From: Shimia sediminis
GTDB taxonomy: Bacteria > Pseudomonadota > Alphaproteobacteria > Rhodobacterales > Rhodobacteraceae
Direction: 5' to 3'
Length of the DNA: 64,000 nucleotides
Assembly: GCF_003990645.1 (NCBI RefSeq)
Contig: NZ_RYZK01000007.1
Location: 1 to 64,000 of the forward strand
Part shown: one piece after another, positions 1 to 8,885 of the stretch
Layout: each line of letters starts with the position of its first letter
Numbering within the stretch: the first letter of the stretch is position 1
The notes under the pieces: model-generated
The model's input: only the letters and a program-made list of their open reading frames with translations
The model's database searches: none
What the model was told of the DNA's origin: nothing
Position numbers and translations under genes: made by a program

Positions 1-92
1 CGGCCAAGCTCATCAGTGATCGAGCCAAACAGCTCAGGGTCGCGGGTGGACAGAGACTCGGTGAAAAAACCGGGATCGCGCGTTTCAGTCAT
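1..92 (-). CDS. glyA: Serine hydroxymethyltransferase, N-terminal fragment (cut by window edge)
   Basis: Only the first 30 codons lie in the window, read leftwards from an ATG at 92. They begin [10 protein letters not shown] and continue through a DPELF and a SITDELG segment, which is the usual N-terminus of alphaproteobacterial GlyA. The enzyme is PLP-dependent and cytosolic; it converts serine and tetrahydrofolate to glycine and methylene-tetrahydrofolate. The PLP lysine and the rest of the protein are outside the window. The gene is divergent from nadK and shares a roughly 180 bp intergenic region holding two TTTCC/GGAAA palindromes. The identification rests on a short stretch but the match is characteristic. 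Confidence 0.85.
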   Translation of the reverse strand, partial: MTETRDPGFFTESLSTRDPELFGSITDELG

Positions 93-127
93 GGAATTTG
101 CTCCAGATCAGGGTTCAAGTTGGCGGC

Positions 128-233
128 TTTCCTATAGGAAACACCCCTAGTGTAAAAGGCCCGAATGCGACCCTAAGCTCTGTCATTACGTCCCCTCTGG
201 CACCTTCGGTAGAGATGTGTTTCCATCGGAAAC
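128..233. promoter_or_regulatory. Two TTTCC-N-GGAAA palindromes in the glyA/nadK divergent promoter region
   Basis: A perfect 14 bp palindrome, TTTCCTATAGGAAA, lies at 128-141. A second, GTTTCC-ATC-GGAAAC, lies at 219-233. A half-site-like TTAGGAAAC follows near 247. Repeated dyads of one sequence between divergent genes suggest operators for a dimeric regulator, more likely of glyA than of nadK. No known regulator could be assigned from the sequence. Confidence 0.45.
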
Positions 234-271
234 AGAATGACACCCTTAGGAAACAGGAATCGGGACCGCAC

Positions 272-1033
272 ATGTCCAAGAGAATCGCCTTTCTGGCCAG
301 CGAAGCGCCCGTAGCTCAGACCGCCCGCGCTGCGCTGGTGGCGCGTTACGGCGACACCCTGCCCGAAAAGGCGGACGTTATCGTTGCGCTTGGGGGGGAT
401 GGTTTCATGCTGCAAACCCTGCATGGCACGCAACCGCTTGATGCGCCGGTTTATGGCATGAACCGGGGCACGGTCGGCTTCCTGATGAACGAATACTCTG
501 AAACCGACCTGATGGAGCGGCTTGAGGCCGCCGAAGAAGAGGTCATCAACCCGCTGTCGATGCAGGCCACCTGCATGGACGGCTCGGTTCACGAGGCGCT
601 TGCCATCAACGAGGTGTCCGTCCTGCGCGCCGGGCCGCAGGCCGCCAAGCTAAGGATCACGATTGATGGTCGTTTGCGCATGGAAGAACTGGTCTGTGAC
701 GGCGCCCTGATCGCCACGCCCGCCGGATCGACGGCCTACAACTATTCCGCCCACGGGCCGATTCTGCCGATCGGGTCTGACGTTCTGGCGCTCACTGCCA
801 TCGCCCCCTTTCGCCCACGTCGCTGGCGTGGTGCGCTGGTGCCCAAATCGGCGCGCGTGCGGTTCGAGATTATCAATCCGGAAAAACGCCCCGTGATGGC
901 CGAAGCCGACAGCCGCGCAGTGCGCAACGTGCGTTCTGTCGAAATCCGTTCAGAAATGGGCGTGCAGCACCACATCCTGTTCGACCCGGGTCACGGTCTG
1001 GAAGAACGGCTTATTCGGGAGCAATTCGTCTGA
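272..1033 (+). CDS. nadK: NAD kinase
   Basis: The 253 aa product phosphorylates NAD to NADP in the cytosol. The family GGDG motif is at residues 41-44 ([10 protein letters not shown]). NEVSVLR follows, and further on is the [15 protein letters not shown] signature that contributes to substrate binding. The open frame extends upstream to 98, but that part is not NadK-like. The ATG at 272 gives the [10 protein letters not shown] start usual for compact alphaproteobacterial NAD kinases, and a GGAATCGGGA stretch precedes it. The gene ends before the convergent ilvA and appears monocistronic. Confidence 0.93.
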   Translation: MSKRIAFLASEAPVAQTARAALVARYGDTLPEKADVIVALGGDGFMLQTLHGTQPLDAPVYGMNRGTVGFLMNEYSETDLMERLEAAEEEVINPLSMQATCMDGSVHEALAINEVSVLRAGPQAAKLRITIDGRLRMEELVCDGALIATPAGSTAYNYSAHGPILPIGSDVLALTAIAPFRPRRWRGALVPKSARVRFEIINPEKRPVMAEADSRAVRNVRSVEIRSEMGVQHHILFDPGHGLEERLIREQFV

Positions 1034-1063
1034 GGCCGCCAGGGTAGGGACGTCAAAGCGGGC

Positions 1064-2278
1064 CTAGATCAGGTCGTTGTCCGTGCGCAGCTTGTAGCCT
1101 GCGTCGCGCAACCGGCCTACGATGGCTGTCACGTGCTGCAAGTCGCGTGCTTCGATCACCACTTCCAACTCGGCCTGTTTCAGGGCGACGGTCTGCATCA
1201 TGCGCTGGTGAATGACCTCGATCACATTGGCCCCGGCGTCGCCAATGATCCGCGAAATCTCTGAGAGTTGACCTGGTGTATCATCAATCTCAAAGGTCAG
1301 CCGCGTGATGCGCCCGTCACGCACCAGCCCGCGTAGGATCAGGGTCGACAGCAGCCGCGAGTCGATATTGCCGCCGCAGACAACCAGCCCCACTTTCTTG
1401 CCCTGCAAGTCAGTCGCTTTCTTGCGGATCACGGCCAATCCCGCACCCGCGGCCCCTTCGGCCACCAGCTTTTCATGGGACAAGAGGTCAAACACGGCCT
1501 CTTCGATCTCGGCCTCGGACACCGACACCACGTGATCCACAGACTGCCGGATGATGGCAAGGTTGGCCTCGGACGGCTCACGTACGGCGATCCCTTCGGC
1601 AAGGGTCGAGCCGCCGATGCTGACCTGAACGCCGCTCATATGGGCGTCCACCGCGTTAAAGGCCTCGGCCTGTGCGCCAATGATCTCAATCTCGGGCTTC
1701 AACGCCTTGGCCGCCACCGCGATTCCCGCGATCAGCCCACCGCCGCCGATTGGAACAACAATCGAGTCCAGTCCGGGCTCTTGCGACAGCATTTCCAGCG
1801 CAATGCTACCCTGTCCGGCGGCCACCACCGGATCGTCAAAGGGGTGGATGAACACCATCCCCTTGTCCCGCGCCATGTTCAGCGTGAATTGCACGCTCTC
1901 GTCAAACCCCTTGCCATGCAGGACAACCTCGGCGCCAAAGTCGCCCGTGCGCTTGACCTTGTTGAATGGCGTGCCCTCGGGCATCACGATCACCGAAGGA
2001 ATCCCCAGCCGCGTCGCGTGATAGGCCACGCCCTGGGCATGATTGCCCGCACTGCAGGCGATCACCCCGGCCTTGCGTTCCTCTGCATCCAGCGTCAACA
2101 GCTTGGCGAGCGCCCCACGCGCCTTGAACGCGTTGGTGTGCTGCAGATTCTCAAGCTTAAGATACAGGTCGAATCCCAGTTGCATCGACAGGCGCGCGGC
2201 ATGGACCAGCGGCGTTTGTACCGTCGCGGACTGGATTGCCGTATAGGTGGACTGGATCAGGCTGGGCGTCAAAGCCAT
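1064..2278 (-). CDS. ilvA: Threonine ammonia-lyase (threonine dehydratase) with C-terminal ACT domain
   Basis: PLP enzyme of 404 aa that deaminates threonine (and serine) to 2-oxobutyrate and ammonia. The PLP lysine is K52 in NAFKARGA, SAGNHAQG at about 76-83 binds substrate, and the glycine-rich PIGGGGLIAG loop near 180 holds the cofactor phosphate. The last 75 residues look like a single ACT domain, so this is the roughly 400 aa form rather than the long E. coli IlvA with two regulatory domains. An upstream ATG at 2308 is possible; 2278 (MALTPSLIQ) was chosen because it fits the family N-terminus and has GGGAAC upstream. 2-Oxobutyrate can feed isoleucine synthesis or, through propionyl-CoA, the pcc/mcm pathway at the other end of the window. 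Confidence 0.9.
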   Translation of the reverse strand: MALTPSLIQSTYTAIQSATVQTPLVHAARLSMQLGFDLYLKLENLQHTNAFKARGALAKLLTLDAEERKAGVIACSAGNHAQGVAYHATRLGIPSVIVMPEGTPFNKVKRTGDFGAEVVLHGKGFDESVQFTLNMARDKGMVFIHPFDDPVVAAGQGSIALEMLSQEPGLDSIVVPIGGGGLIAGIAVAAKALKPEIEIIGAQAEAFNAVDAHMSGVQVSIGGSTLAEGIAVREPSEANLAIIRQSVDHVVSVSEAEIEEAVFDLLSHEKLVAEGAAGAGLAVIRKKATDLQGKKVGLVVCGGNIDSRLLSTLILRGLVRDGRITRLTFEIDDTPGQLSEISRIIGDAGANVIEVIHQRMMQTVALKQAELEVVIEARDLQHVTAIVGRLRDAGYKLRTDNDLI

Positions 2279-2446
2279 GTGAGCGTTCCCGTTCATGAAT
2301 GTGCGCATTCAAGCCTGTCACTGACAGGCCAGTTGCACTGCGGTATTCGCGGCGTGGGCAAAAAAGTCAATGAAATCTTCGGGATACCGTGGTGTGCCGC
2401 ATCAGGATAAAGCCCGCCCTGGCTATGACGCCTGTGGTCGTGTCAA

Positions 2447-2480
2447 AGGGAAAAGGCCCCGCCGGAATGGCGAGGCCTTT
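2447..2480 (-). terminator. Rho-independent terminator after prpE
   Basis: On the minus strand, AAAGGCCTCGCC pairs with GGCGGGGCCTTTT around a five-base loop, just downstream of the prpE stop at 2506. The stem has one mismatch and ends in a short T-run. Confidence 0.7.
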
Positions 2481-2505
2481 GCGATAATCATGCTCTCACA
2501 AGAGC

Positions 2506-4398
2506 TTAACCCTTGGCATAGCCCAGAGATTGCAGCGCCACGGTGATCTCGTCCAGAATGACCGGATCGTCGATGGTCGCGGGCATCTTCCACGCGGTGC
2601 CATCGGCAATCGACACCATGGTGCCGCGCAGGATCTTGCCCGAGCGCGTCTTGGGCAGCCGGTCCACCACAACGGCCAGCTTGAACGCTGCCACGGGGCC
2701 GATCTTTTCGCGCACCATTTTCACAACTTCCTTGACCACCTCGCCGTTGTCGCGATCCGCTCCGGCATTAAGGCACAGGAAGCCGACGGGCATCTGACCT
2801 TTCAGGCTGTCAGCAACACCGATCACGGCGCATTCGGCCACGTCCGGGTGGTTGGCCAGAACCTCTTCCATGCCTCCGGTCGACAGGCGGTGACCCGCCA
2901 CGTTGATGACGTCATCGGTCCGCGCCATGATGTAGACGTAGCCGTCTTCGTCCATCATGCCCGCATCTCCCGTCTCATAGTAGCCGGGGAAGGTGTTGAG
3001 ATAGCTTTTCTTGAACCGCTCTTCGGCGTTCCACAGTGTCGGCAATGTGCCCGGAGGCAACGGCAGCTTGATCGCAATCGCGCCCAGCGTACCTGGGTTA
3101 ACCGGGTGGCCTGCGTCGTCCAGAATGGTGACGTCATAGCCCGGCATCGGCACCGTGGGCGAGCCCAGCTTGATCGGCAGTTCTTCGATGCCCACGGGGT
3201 TCGCGGCAATCGCCCAGCCGGTCTCGGTCTGCCACCAGTGGTCAATCACCGGCACCTGCAGCTGGTCCTGCGCCCAGACGATGGTGTCGGGATCGGCGCG
3301 TTCGCCCGCCAGGAACACTTGCTCCAAACAGCCGAGGTCGTATTTCTTGACGAACTCACCGGTCGGATCTTCGCGTTTCACCGCACGGAACGCGGTCGGC
3401 GCGGTGAAAAACGACTTGACGTTATGCTCCGAAATCACCCGCCAAAAGGTGCCCGCATCCGGCGTGCCTACGGGCTTGCCCTCGAACACAATGGTGGTGT
3501 TGCCGTGGATCAGCGGCGCATAGCAGATATAGGAATGCCCCACGACCCAACCCACATCCGACGCGGCCCAGAACACATCACCCGGATCGACATTATAGAG
3601 GTTCTTCATGGTCCAGTTCAGCGCCACCAGCTGACCGGCGGTGTGACGGATCACGCCCTTGGGCTGTCCCGTGGTGCCCGAGGTATAGAGGATGTAGGCA
3701 GGGTGGTTGCCCTCAACCGGCACACACTCGGCTGGCTCAACACCATACTGGAACCCGTGCCAGTTATAGTCGCGCCCTTCTTCCAGATGCGCCACTTCCT
3801 GTTCGCGCTGGAAGATCACGCAAAAGTCGGGCTTGTGCTCAGCCAAATCAATCGCGCCGTCCAGCAATGGTTTGTAATGCACCACGCGCCCCGGCTCGAG
3901 CCCGCAAGAGGCTGCAATGATCGCTTTGGGCTTGGCATCGTCGATCCGCACCGCCAGCTCGTTGGCGGCAAAACCACCAAACACCACCGAATGCACGGCC
4001 CCCAGACGGGCGCAGGCCAGCATGGCCTCCAGCGCTTCGGGGATCATCGGCATGTAAATGATGACGCGGTCGCCCTTCTCGATGCCCTTGGCACGCAACG
4101 CGCCCGCCAGGGATGCAACCCGGTTGCGCAGCTCGATGTACGAGATCGCGCGCTTGGTGTGAGTGATGGGCGAGTCATAGATGATCGCGGTCTGTTCACC
4201 CCGTCCTGCCTCGACATGACGGTCAACCGCATTCCAGCAGGTGTTCACCTTGGCGTCGGCAAACCATTCGTAGAGGTTGTCCCCCTTGTCAAACAGCGCC
4301 TTTGACGGGGCCTGGTCCCAGTCAATCGCCTGGGCAGCCTCCATCCAGAACCCCTCGGGGTCGTTTTTCCAGCCTTGGTAAACCTCTTGATAGGACAT
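2506..4398 (-). CDS. prpE: Propionate--CoA ligase
   Basis: An AMP-forming acyl-CoA synthetase of 630 aa that activates propionate to propionyl-CoA. The ATP-binding P-loop-like motif YTSGTTGQPKG is at 238-248. GERADPDT and the WWQTETGW adenine/acyl pocket motif follow. The catalytic lysine near the C-terminus is K588 in PKTRSGKILRG. Length and the MSYQEVYQGWKNDPEGFW start match PrpE rather than the longer acetyl-CoA synthetases. The upstream region carries several TGCAAA half-sites like those near pccR and pccB, which links this gene to the propionyl-CoA regulon 50 kb away. Acetate may be a side substrate. Confidence 0.9.
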   Translation of the reverse strand: MSYQEVYQGWKNDPEGFWMEAAQAIDWDQAPSKALFDKGDNLYEWFADAKVNTCWNAVDRHVEAGRGEQTAIIYDSPITHTKRAISYIELRNRVASLAGALRAKGIEKGDRVIIYMPMIPEALEAMLACARLGAVHSVVFGGFAANELAVRIDDAKPKAIIAASCGLEPGRVVHYKPLLDGAIDLAEHKPDFCVIFQREQEVAHLEEGRDYNWHGFQYGVEPAECVPVEGNHPAYILYTSGTTGQPKGVIRHTAGQLVALNWTMKNLYNVDPGDVFWAASDVGWVVGHSYICYAPLIHGNTTIVFEGKPVGTPDAGTFWRVISEHNVKSFFTAPTAFRAVKREDPTGEFVKKYDLGCLEQVFLAGERADPDTIVWAQDQLQVPVIDHWWQTETGWAIAANPVGIEELPIKLGSPTVPMPGYDVTILDDAGHPVNPGTLGAIAIKLPLPPGTLPTLWNAEERFKKSYLNTFPGYYETGDAGMMDEDGYVYIMARTDDVINVAGHRLSTGGMEEVLANHPDVAECAVIGVADSLKGQMPVGFLCLNAGADRDNGEVVKEVVKMVREKIGPVAAFKLAVVVDRLPKTRSGKILRGTMVSIADGTAWKMPATIDDPVILDEITVALQSLGYAKG

Positions 4399-4496
4399 CT
4401 CTGAACTCCTCCAAAATCCGTTGTTAAGGTGTTACGCAACGGTCTGGCTTTGCGGCAAGCCTCTTTCGCGACGCCGCGTCAGATTATCGCGAAAAA

Positions 4497-4610
4497 TTTG
4501 CAGGTTAGGCACGTTTCTGCCTGCAAAGTTTTGCAAATACCCCCTAAATCCGCCACTTTTCTGGAAAGATGTGAGGTTTTGCAAAACTGCAAACTAATTT
4601 CCTGCAAAAC
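4497..4610. promoter_or_regulatory. Cluster of TTTGCAAA-type half-sites upstream of prpE (putative PccR operator)
   Basis: Half-sites seen are TTTGCAGG (4497), CTGCAAAG next to TTTGCAAA (4521-4537), TTTGCAAA followed by CTGCAAAC (4578-4595), and CTGCAAAA (about 4602). The same core appears upstream of pccR and pccB. The PccR/ScfR family is known from Rhodobacter sphaeroides to recognise paired TTTGCAAA sites. Spacing between half-sites varies here, so which ones are used cannot be told. Confidence 0.6.
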
Positions 4611-4614
4611 AAAA

Positions 4615-4683
4615 AAGAGGAGGCGAGATTCGCCCCCTCTTCATTTCGCCAAAAATACTCCGGGGGTTTGGGGGCTGGCCCCC
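4615..4683. repeat. Partial copy of the intergenic inverted-repeat element, with terminator-like hairpins, after maeB
   Basis: Read on the minus strand after the maeB stop, GGGGGCCAGCCCCC (4670-4683) forms a hairpin. It is followed by CCCCCGGAGTATTTTTGGCG and AAATGAAG (4639-4666). Next comes GAGGGGGCGAATCTCGCCTC with a run of six T (about 4615-4638), a good intrinsic terminator for maeB. The first two modules recur at 16.2-16.5 kb and 25.2-25.4 kb. Confidence 0.75.
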
Positions 4684-4694
4684 AAGCACTTGAC

Positions 4695-6974
4695 CTACCC
4701 GTAATGCGCCACCGGTGTTCCAGCAATGGCCGCCATGTTCAGCAATCCCCGTGCGGTGGTCGACGGTGTCACAATGTGCGCCCGGTTGCCCATGCCCATC
4801 AGAATAGGTCCCACCGGCAGGGCATCGGATTTGGTCTTGAGAATGTTGCGCACGGCCGAGGCCGCGTCCGCGTGACCAAAGATCAGCACGTTGGCAGAAC
4901 CTGTCAGGCGGTTTTCCGGCAAGAGCTGGGCGCGAATACTCTCATCCAATGCGGCGTCCACATTCATTTCGCCTTCATATTCGAAATCCGTATCTACCGC
5001 GTCCAGCATAGCAATTGCTTCGCGCAGGCGTTTGCCGGAGCCTTCGGCCTGATTGCCGAACTGCGATTGCGAGCAGAAGGCGATGCGCGGTTCCACGCCA
5101 AAGCGTCTTGCATGACGCGCAGCACCCTGTGCAATGATCGCCAGTTGCTCAGGCGAGGGCAGGGACCAGACATGGGTGTCGGCCAGGAACAACGGGCCAT
5201 CTTCCAGGATCATCAGCGACAGCGCCCCATGCGGGGCATGCTCGTGATCCCCCAGAACCTGATTGACGTAGTTCAGGTGCCAGCGGTACTCGCCAAAGGT
5301 GCCGCAGATCAGGCTGTCGGCCTCGCCGCGATGCACCATGACGGCCCCGATGGCCGTGGTGTTGGTGCGCATGATCGCCTTGGCCAGATCCGGTGTCACA
5401 CCGCGACGCTGCATGATCTCGTGATAGGTGCCCCAATAGTCCCGATAGCGCGGGTCGTTTTCCGGGTTCACCACTTCGAAATCCGCGTCAGGGCGTATCT
5501 TGAGGCCAAACCGTTCGGCGCGCGCTGCCATGACGTCCGGACGACCGATAAGGATCGGCGTTTCTGTGGTCTCTTCCAGAATGGCCTGGGCGGCACGCAG
5601 CACCTGCTCATTCTCGCCCTCGGCAAAGACAATCCGGCGCTTGGCGACCAGGGCCGCCTCGAAGACCGGCTTCATCAACAGCGCGGACTTGAACACCGAC
5701 TGGTTCAACTTCTGGACATAGGCGTCAATGTCCGGGATCGGGCGCGTGGCCACGCCACTTTCCATCGCCGCCCTTGCGACCGCGGCCGACACAACGCCGA
5801 CGAGACGCGGGTCAAAAGGTTTCGGGATCAGATACTCGGGCCCAAAGGTCAGCTGTTCGCCCTTGTAGGCCGCCGCCGCCTCGGCGCTGGTGGTGGCGCG
5901 GGCAAGCTCGGCAATGCCATCGATACAGGCCAGTTGCATGGCGTCGTTGATCTCGGTCGCGCCGACATCCAGCGCGCCGCGGAAAATGAAGGGAAAGCAC
6001 AGGACGTTGTTCACCTGGTTGGGAAAGTCACTGCGCCCCGTGGCCATGATCGCGTCCGGCGCCACTTCGCGCACCAGCTCGGGCATGATTTCCGGCGTCG
6101 GGTTGGCCAGCGCAAAGATGATCGGCTGTTTGGCCATCTTCGCCACCATCTCGGGCTTCAGCACACCCGGTCCTGACAGGCCAAGGAACATATCCGCGCC
6201 GTCAATCACCTCGTCCAGGCTGCGCGGCTCGGTGCCCTGCGCGTACTCTTCCTTTTGCGGGGTCATATCCTTGGTGCGGCCCTTGTACACCAGACCCTCG
6301 ATGTCACACAGCCAGACGTTCTCCCGTTTCACCCCAAGCTTCAGCAGCATGTTGAGACAGGCAATGCCCGCCGCCCCGCCGCCGGTCGAGACGATCTTGA
6401 TGTCCTCGAAGGTCTTGCCCGCCACGCGCAGGGCGTTGGTGGCCGCCGCGCCAACAACAATCGCCGTGCCGTGCTGGTCATCGTGAAACACCGGGATATT
6501 CATCCGCTCGCGGCACAGTTTCTCGACAATGAAACAATCCGGCGCCTTGATGTCTTCAAGGTTGATGGCCCCGAACGTCGGCCCCAGAGCACAGACAATA
6601 TCCGCCAGCTTTTCCGGGTCACTTTCGTCCACCTCGATGTCAAAACAGTCGATATTGGCGAACTTCTTGAACAGAACGGCCTTGCCTTCCATCACCGGCT
6701 TTGAGGCCAGCGCGCCGATGTTGCCCAGCCCCAGAACCGCCGAGCCGTTCGACACCACTGCCACCAGATTGCCGCGCGCCGTAAAGCGCGATGCGTTGGC
6801 GGGGTCTGCCTTGATGTCGATACAGGCCTCGGCCACACCGGGGGAATAGGCGCGGCTCAGGTCACGGCCATTGGCCAGCGGCTTGGTGGCGCGCACCTCC
6901 AGTTTACCGGGCTTGGGGTATTCGTGATAATACAGGGCAGCTTCGCGCAGGGTGTTCTTGGGCGTGTCGGACAT
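4695..6974 (-). CDS. maeB: NADP-dependent malic enzyme with C-terminal phosphotransacetylase-like domain
   Basis: Two-domain protein of 759 aa. Residues 1 to about 430 are malic enzyme, with [10 protein letters not shown] near the start, the [10 protein letters not shown] metal/catalytic region and the [12 protein letters not shown] nucleotide-binding loop. It oxidatively decarboxylates malate to pyruvate. Residues from about 440 to the end resemble phosphate acetyltransferase and in this family are generally regulatory rather than catalytic. The full length matches MaeB. In propionate- or acetate-grown cells the enzyme draws C4 acids from the methylmalonyl-CoA route back to pyruvate, in keeping with its position behind prpE, although the hairpins between the two suggest separate transcripts. 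Confidence 0.93.
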   Translation of the reverse strand: MSDTPKNTLREAALYYHEYPKPGKLEVRATKPLANGRDLSRAYSPGVAEACIDIKADPANASRFTARGNLVAVVSNGSAVLGLGNIGALASKPVMEGKAVLFKKFANIDCFDIEVDESDPEKLADIVCALGPTFGAINLEDIKAPDCFIVEKLCRERMNIPVFHDDQHGTAIVVGAAATNALRVAGKTFEDIKIVSTGGGAAGIACLNMLLKLGVKRENVWLCDIEGLVYKGRTKDMTPQKEEYAQGTEPRSLDEVIDGADMFLGLSGPGVLKPEMVAKMAKQPIIFALANPTPEIMPELVREVAPDAIMATGRSDFPNQVNNVLCFPFIFRGALDVGATEINDAMQLACIDGIAELARATTSAEAAAAYKGEQLTFGPEYLIPKPFDPRLVGVVSAAVARAAMESGVATRPIPDIDAYVQKLNQSVFKSALLMKPVFEAALVAKRRIVFAEGENEQVLRAAQAILEETTETPILIGRPDVMAARAERFGLKIRPDADFEVVNPENDPRYRDYWGTYHEIMQRRGVTPDLAKAIMRTNTTAIGAVMVHRGEADSLICGTFGEYRWHLNYVNQVLGDHEHAPHGALSLMILEDGPLFLADTHVWSLPSPEQLAIIAQGAARHARRFGVEPRIAFCSQSQFGNQAEGSGKRLREAIAMLDAVDTDFEYEGEMNVDAALDESIRAQLLPENRLTGSANVLIFGHADAASAVRNILKTKSDALPVGPILMGMGNRAHIVTPSTTARGLLNMAAIAGTPVAHYG

Positions 6975-7183
6975 GGTTCGGAACTCTCAAATAAGCAGTT
7001 AGTTTAGTGTTAAACTACATTTCTCCGGATGGAAATGGGGCGAATTGACCTCAGGTTATCTCCCCTTGCAAAAAATTGTCTCCGGTCGCACTGTTCTGGG
7101 GTGATTTTGCCGGAGATTGCCGCGCGAAGATACAATTAATCTGAGGGGCGCGTCTGCGGCCCGACCCCGGACAGGAGGATTCC

Positions 7184-7576
7184 ATGAGCCTGCAGAAAGC
7201 CGCGCTTGCCGTGCGCGAAAATGCTTACGCCCCGTATTCCAATTTCAAGGTGGGGGCGGCCATACGCTCGGCGGACGGAACGGTTTACGCGGGCTGCAAC
7301 GTGGAAAACATAGCCTATCCCGAGGGCACCTGTGCCGAGGCCGGGGCCATTGCCGCCATGGTTGCCGCCGGTGAAACCCGCCTGACCGAAGTCTACGTGG
7401 TCGCCGACAGCCCGCATCCGGTGCCGCCCTGCGGCGGATGCCGCCAGAAGCTATCGGAGTTCGGCACCGGTGACGTTGCCATCACCATGGCCAATCTGGA
7501 CGGCGTGGAGGAAAAGATCACCTTGGCCGACCTCTTGCCCGGTGCCTTTGGGGAACACCACATGGAGAACACCTGA
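7184..7576 (+). CDS. cdd: Cytidine deaminase
   Basis: First gene of the nucleoside salvage operon, 130 aa. It deaminates cytidine and deoxycytidine to uridine and deoxyuridine. Zinc ligands are C50 and the PCGGC pair C83 and C86; E52 is the proton shuttle. The family CAER motif reads CAEA here (TCAEAGAI), a minor substitution of the usual arginine. The YAPYSNFKVGAA substrate-binding stretch is at residues 15-26. GGAGG six bases before the ATG gives a strong ribosome binding site. The next gene follows after four bases. Confidence 0.95.
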   Translation: MSLQKAALAVRENAYAPYSNFKVGAAIRSADGTVYAGCNVENIAYPEGTCAEAGAIAAMVAAGETRLTEVYVVADSPHPVPPCGGCRQKLSEFGTGDVAITMANLDGVEEKITLADLLPGAFGEHHMENT

Positions 7577-7580
7577 CCTC

Positions 7581-8885
7581 ATGGACGCCCGCGCGATCAT
7601 TGCGAAACTCCGTCTGGGAGACATCCCGACGGCCCAAGAACTGTCCTGGTTTGCCAACGGTCTCGCCGATGGCGCGGTCTCGGACGCCCAGGCCGGAGCT
7701 TTTACCATGGGCGTCTGCCTGCAGGGCCTGGGCGAAGAGGGTCGTGTGGCCCTGACGCTGGCCATGCGCGACAGCGGTGACACGCTGACATGGGACTGCG
7801 ATGGTCCGGTGCTCGACAAGCATTCCACCGGCGGGGTGGGGGACTGTGTCTCGTTGATCCTTGCGCCCGCGCTTGCCGCTGCCGGGGCCTATGTCCCGAT
7901 GATCTCGGGCCGTGGGCTGGGTCATACCGGCGGCACTCTGGACAAGATGGAGGCCATTCCCGGCCTCAATACCGGCGTCAGCGAAGACCAGTTTCGCCGG
8001 ATCGTCGATACCGCAGGCTGTGCAATCGTCTCGGCCAGTGCGGAAATCGCGCCCGCTGACAAGCGCCTCTATGCGATACGCGACGTGACCGGCACGGTCG
8101 AAAGCCTCGACCTTATCACCGCGTCGATCCTGTCCAAAAAACTCGCCGCCGGGCTCCAGGGGTTGGTGCTGGACGTCAAACTCGGCTCCGGGGCCTTCAT
8201 GAAAACGCTCGACGACGCCCGCGCGCTGGCCGAGTCGCTGGTCAGCACCGCCAACCTTGCCGGATGCCCCACAAGTGCTGTGATCTCGGACATGAACCAA
8301 CCCCTGGCGCCCTCTCTTGGCAATGCGCTTGAGGTGGCGGAGTGCATGGAGGTTCTGACCGGGCAAAAGGGCGGCGCGCTGGCCGATCTTTCGGTTGCGC
8401 TTGGTGGTGTGTTGCTGGCCAATGCCGCCCTCGCACCGGATATCGAGGCCGGGACCGCCAAGATGGTCGAAGTTCTGCAGAACGGCACTGCCGCCGACCA
8501 CTTTGGCCGCATGGTTGCTGCCATGGGCGGGCCTGTGCAGTTCACGCAAAACTGGCAACGTTTCCTGCCCGAGGCCACTGTGATCCGCGAGGTGCCCGCC
8601 CCCGAAAGCGGCTACATCACCGCCATGAACGGCGAAGCCCTCGGCCTTGCCGTGGTTGCCCTTGGCGGGGGCCGTCAGGTCGAAAGCGACGTGGTTGACC
8701 CCTCGGTCGGCTTTTCCGAAGTCGTGGCCTTGGGGGACAAGGTGCAAAAGGGCCAGCCGCTTTTGCGCATCCACGCCGCGCGCGAGGAACACGCCCGCGC
8801 CGCAACGCAAACGGCGCTGGCCGCGATCACCATCAGCCCCACCGCCCCCGATCTGCCCCCCCTCGTGCATGAGAGGATCCGCTGA
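7581..8885 (+). CDS. deoA: Thymidine phosphorylase
   Basis: The 434 aa product phosphorolyses thymidine (and deoxyuridine) to the base and deoxyribose 1-phosphate. The family phosphate-binding signature KHSTGGVGD is seen near residue 76, followed by MISGRGLGHTGGTLDK. The open frame begins earlier inside cdd; the ATG at 7581 was chosen because MDARAIIAKLRLGD is the normal N-terminus and it lies four bases after the cdd stop. The stop overlaps the deoB start by one base, implying translational coupling. Confidence 0.94.
   Translation: MDARAIIAKLRLGDIPTAQELSWFANGLADGAVSDAQAGAFTMGVCLQGLGEEGRVALTLAMRDSGDTLTWDCDGPVLDKHSTGGVGDCVSLILAPALAAAGAYVPMISGRGLGHTGGTLDKMEAIPGLNTGVSEDQFRRIVDTAGCAIVSASAEIAPADKRLYAIRDVTGTVESLDLITASILSKKLAAGLQGLVLDVKLGSGAFMKTLDDARALAESLVSTANLAGCPTSAVISDMNQPLAPSLGNALEVAECMEVLTGQKGGALADLSVALGGVLLANAALAPDIEAGTAKMVEVLQNGTAADHFGRMVAAMGGPVQFTQNWQRFLPEATVIREVPAPESGYITAMNGEALGLAVVALGGGRQVESDVVDPSVGFSEVVALGDKVQKGQPLLRIHAAREEHARAATQTALAAITISPTAPDLPPLVHERIR

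Noticed and set aside
2530-4305. Plus-strand open frame of 591 codons opposite prpE
   Set aside because: Antisense shadow of a well-supported gene.
4429-4704. Plus-strand frame of 91 codons upstream of prpE
   Set aside because: It covers the regulatory half-sites and a repeat fragment; composition is not coding-like.
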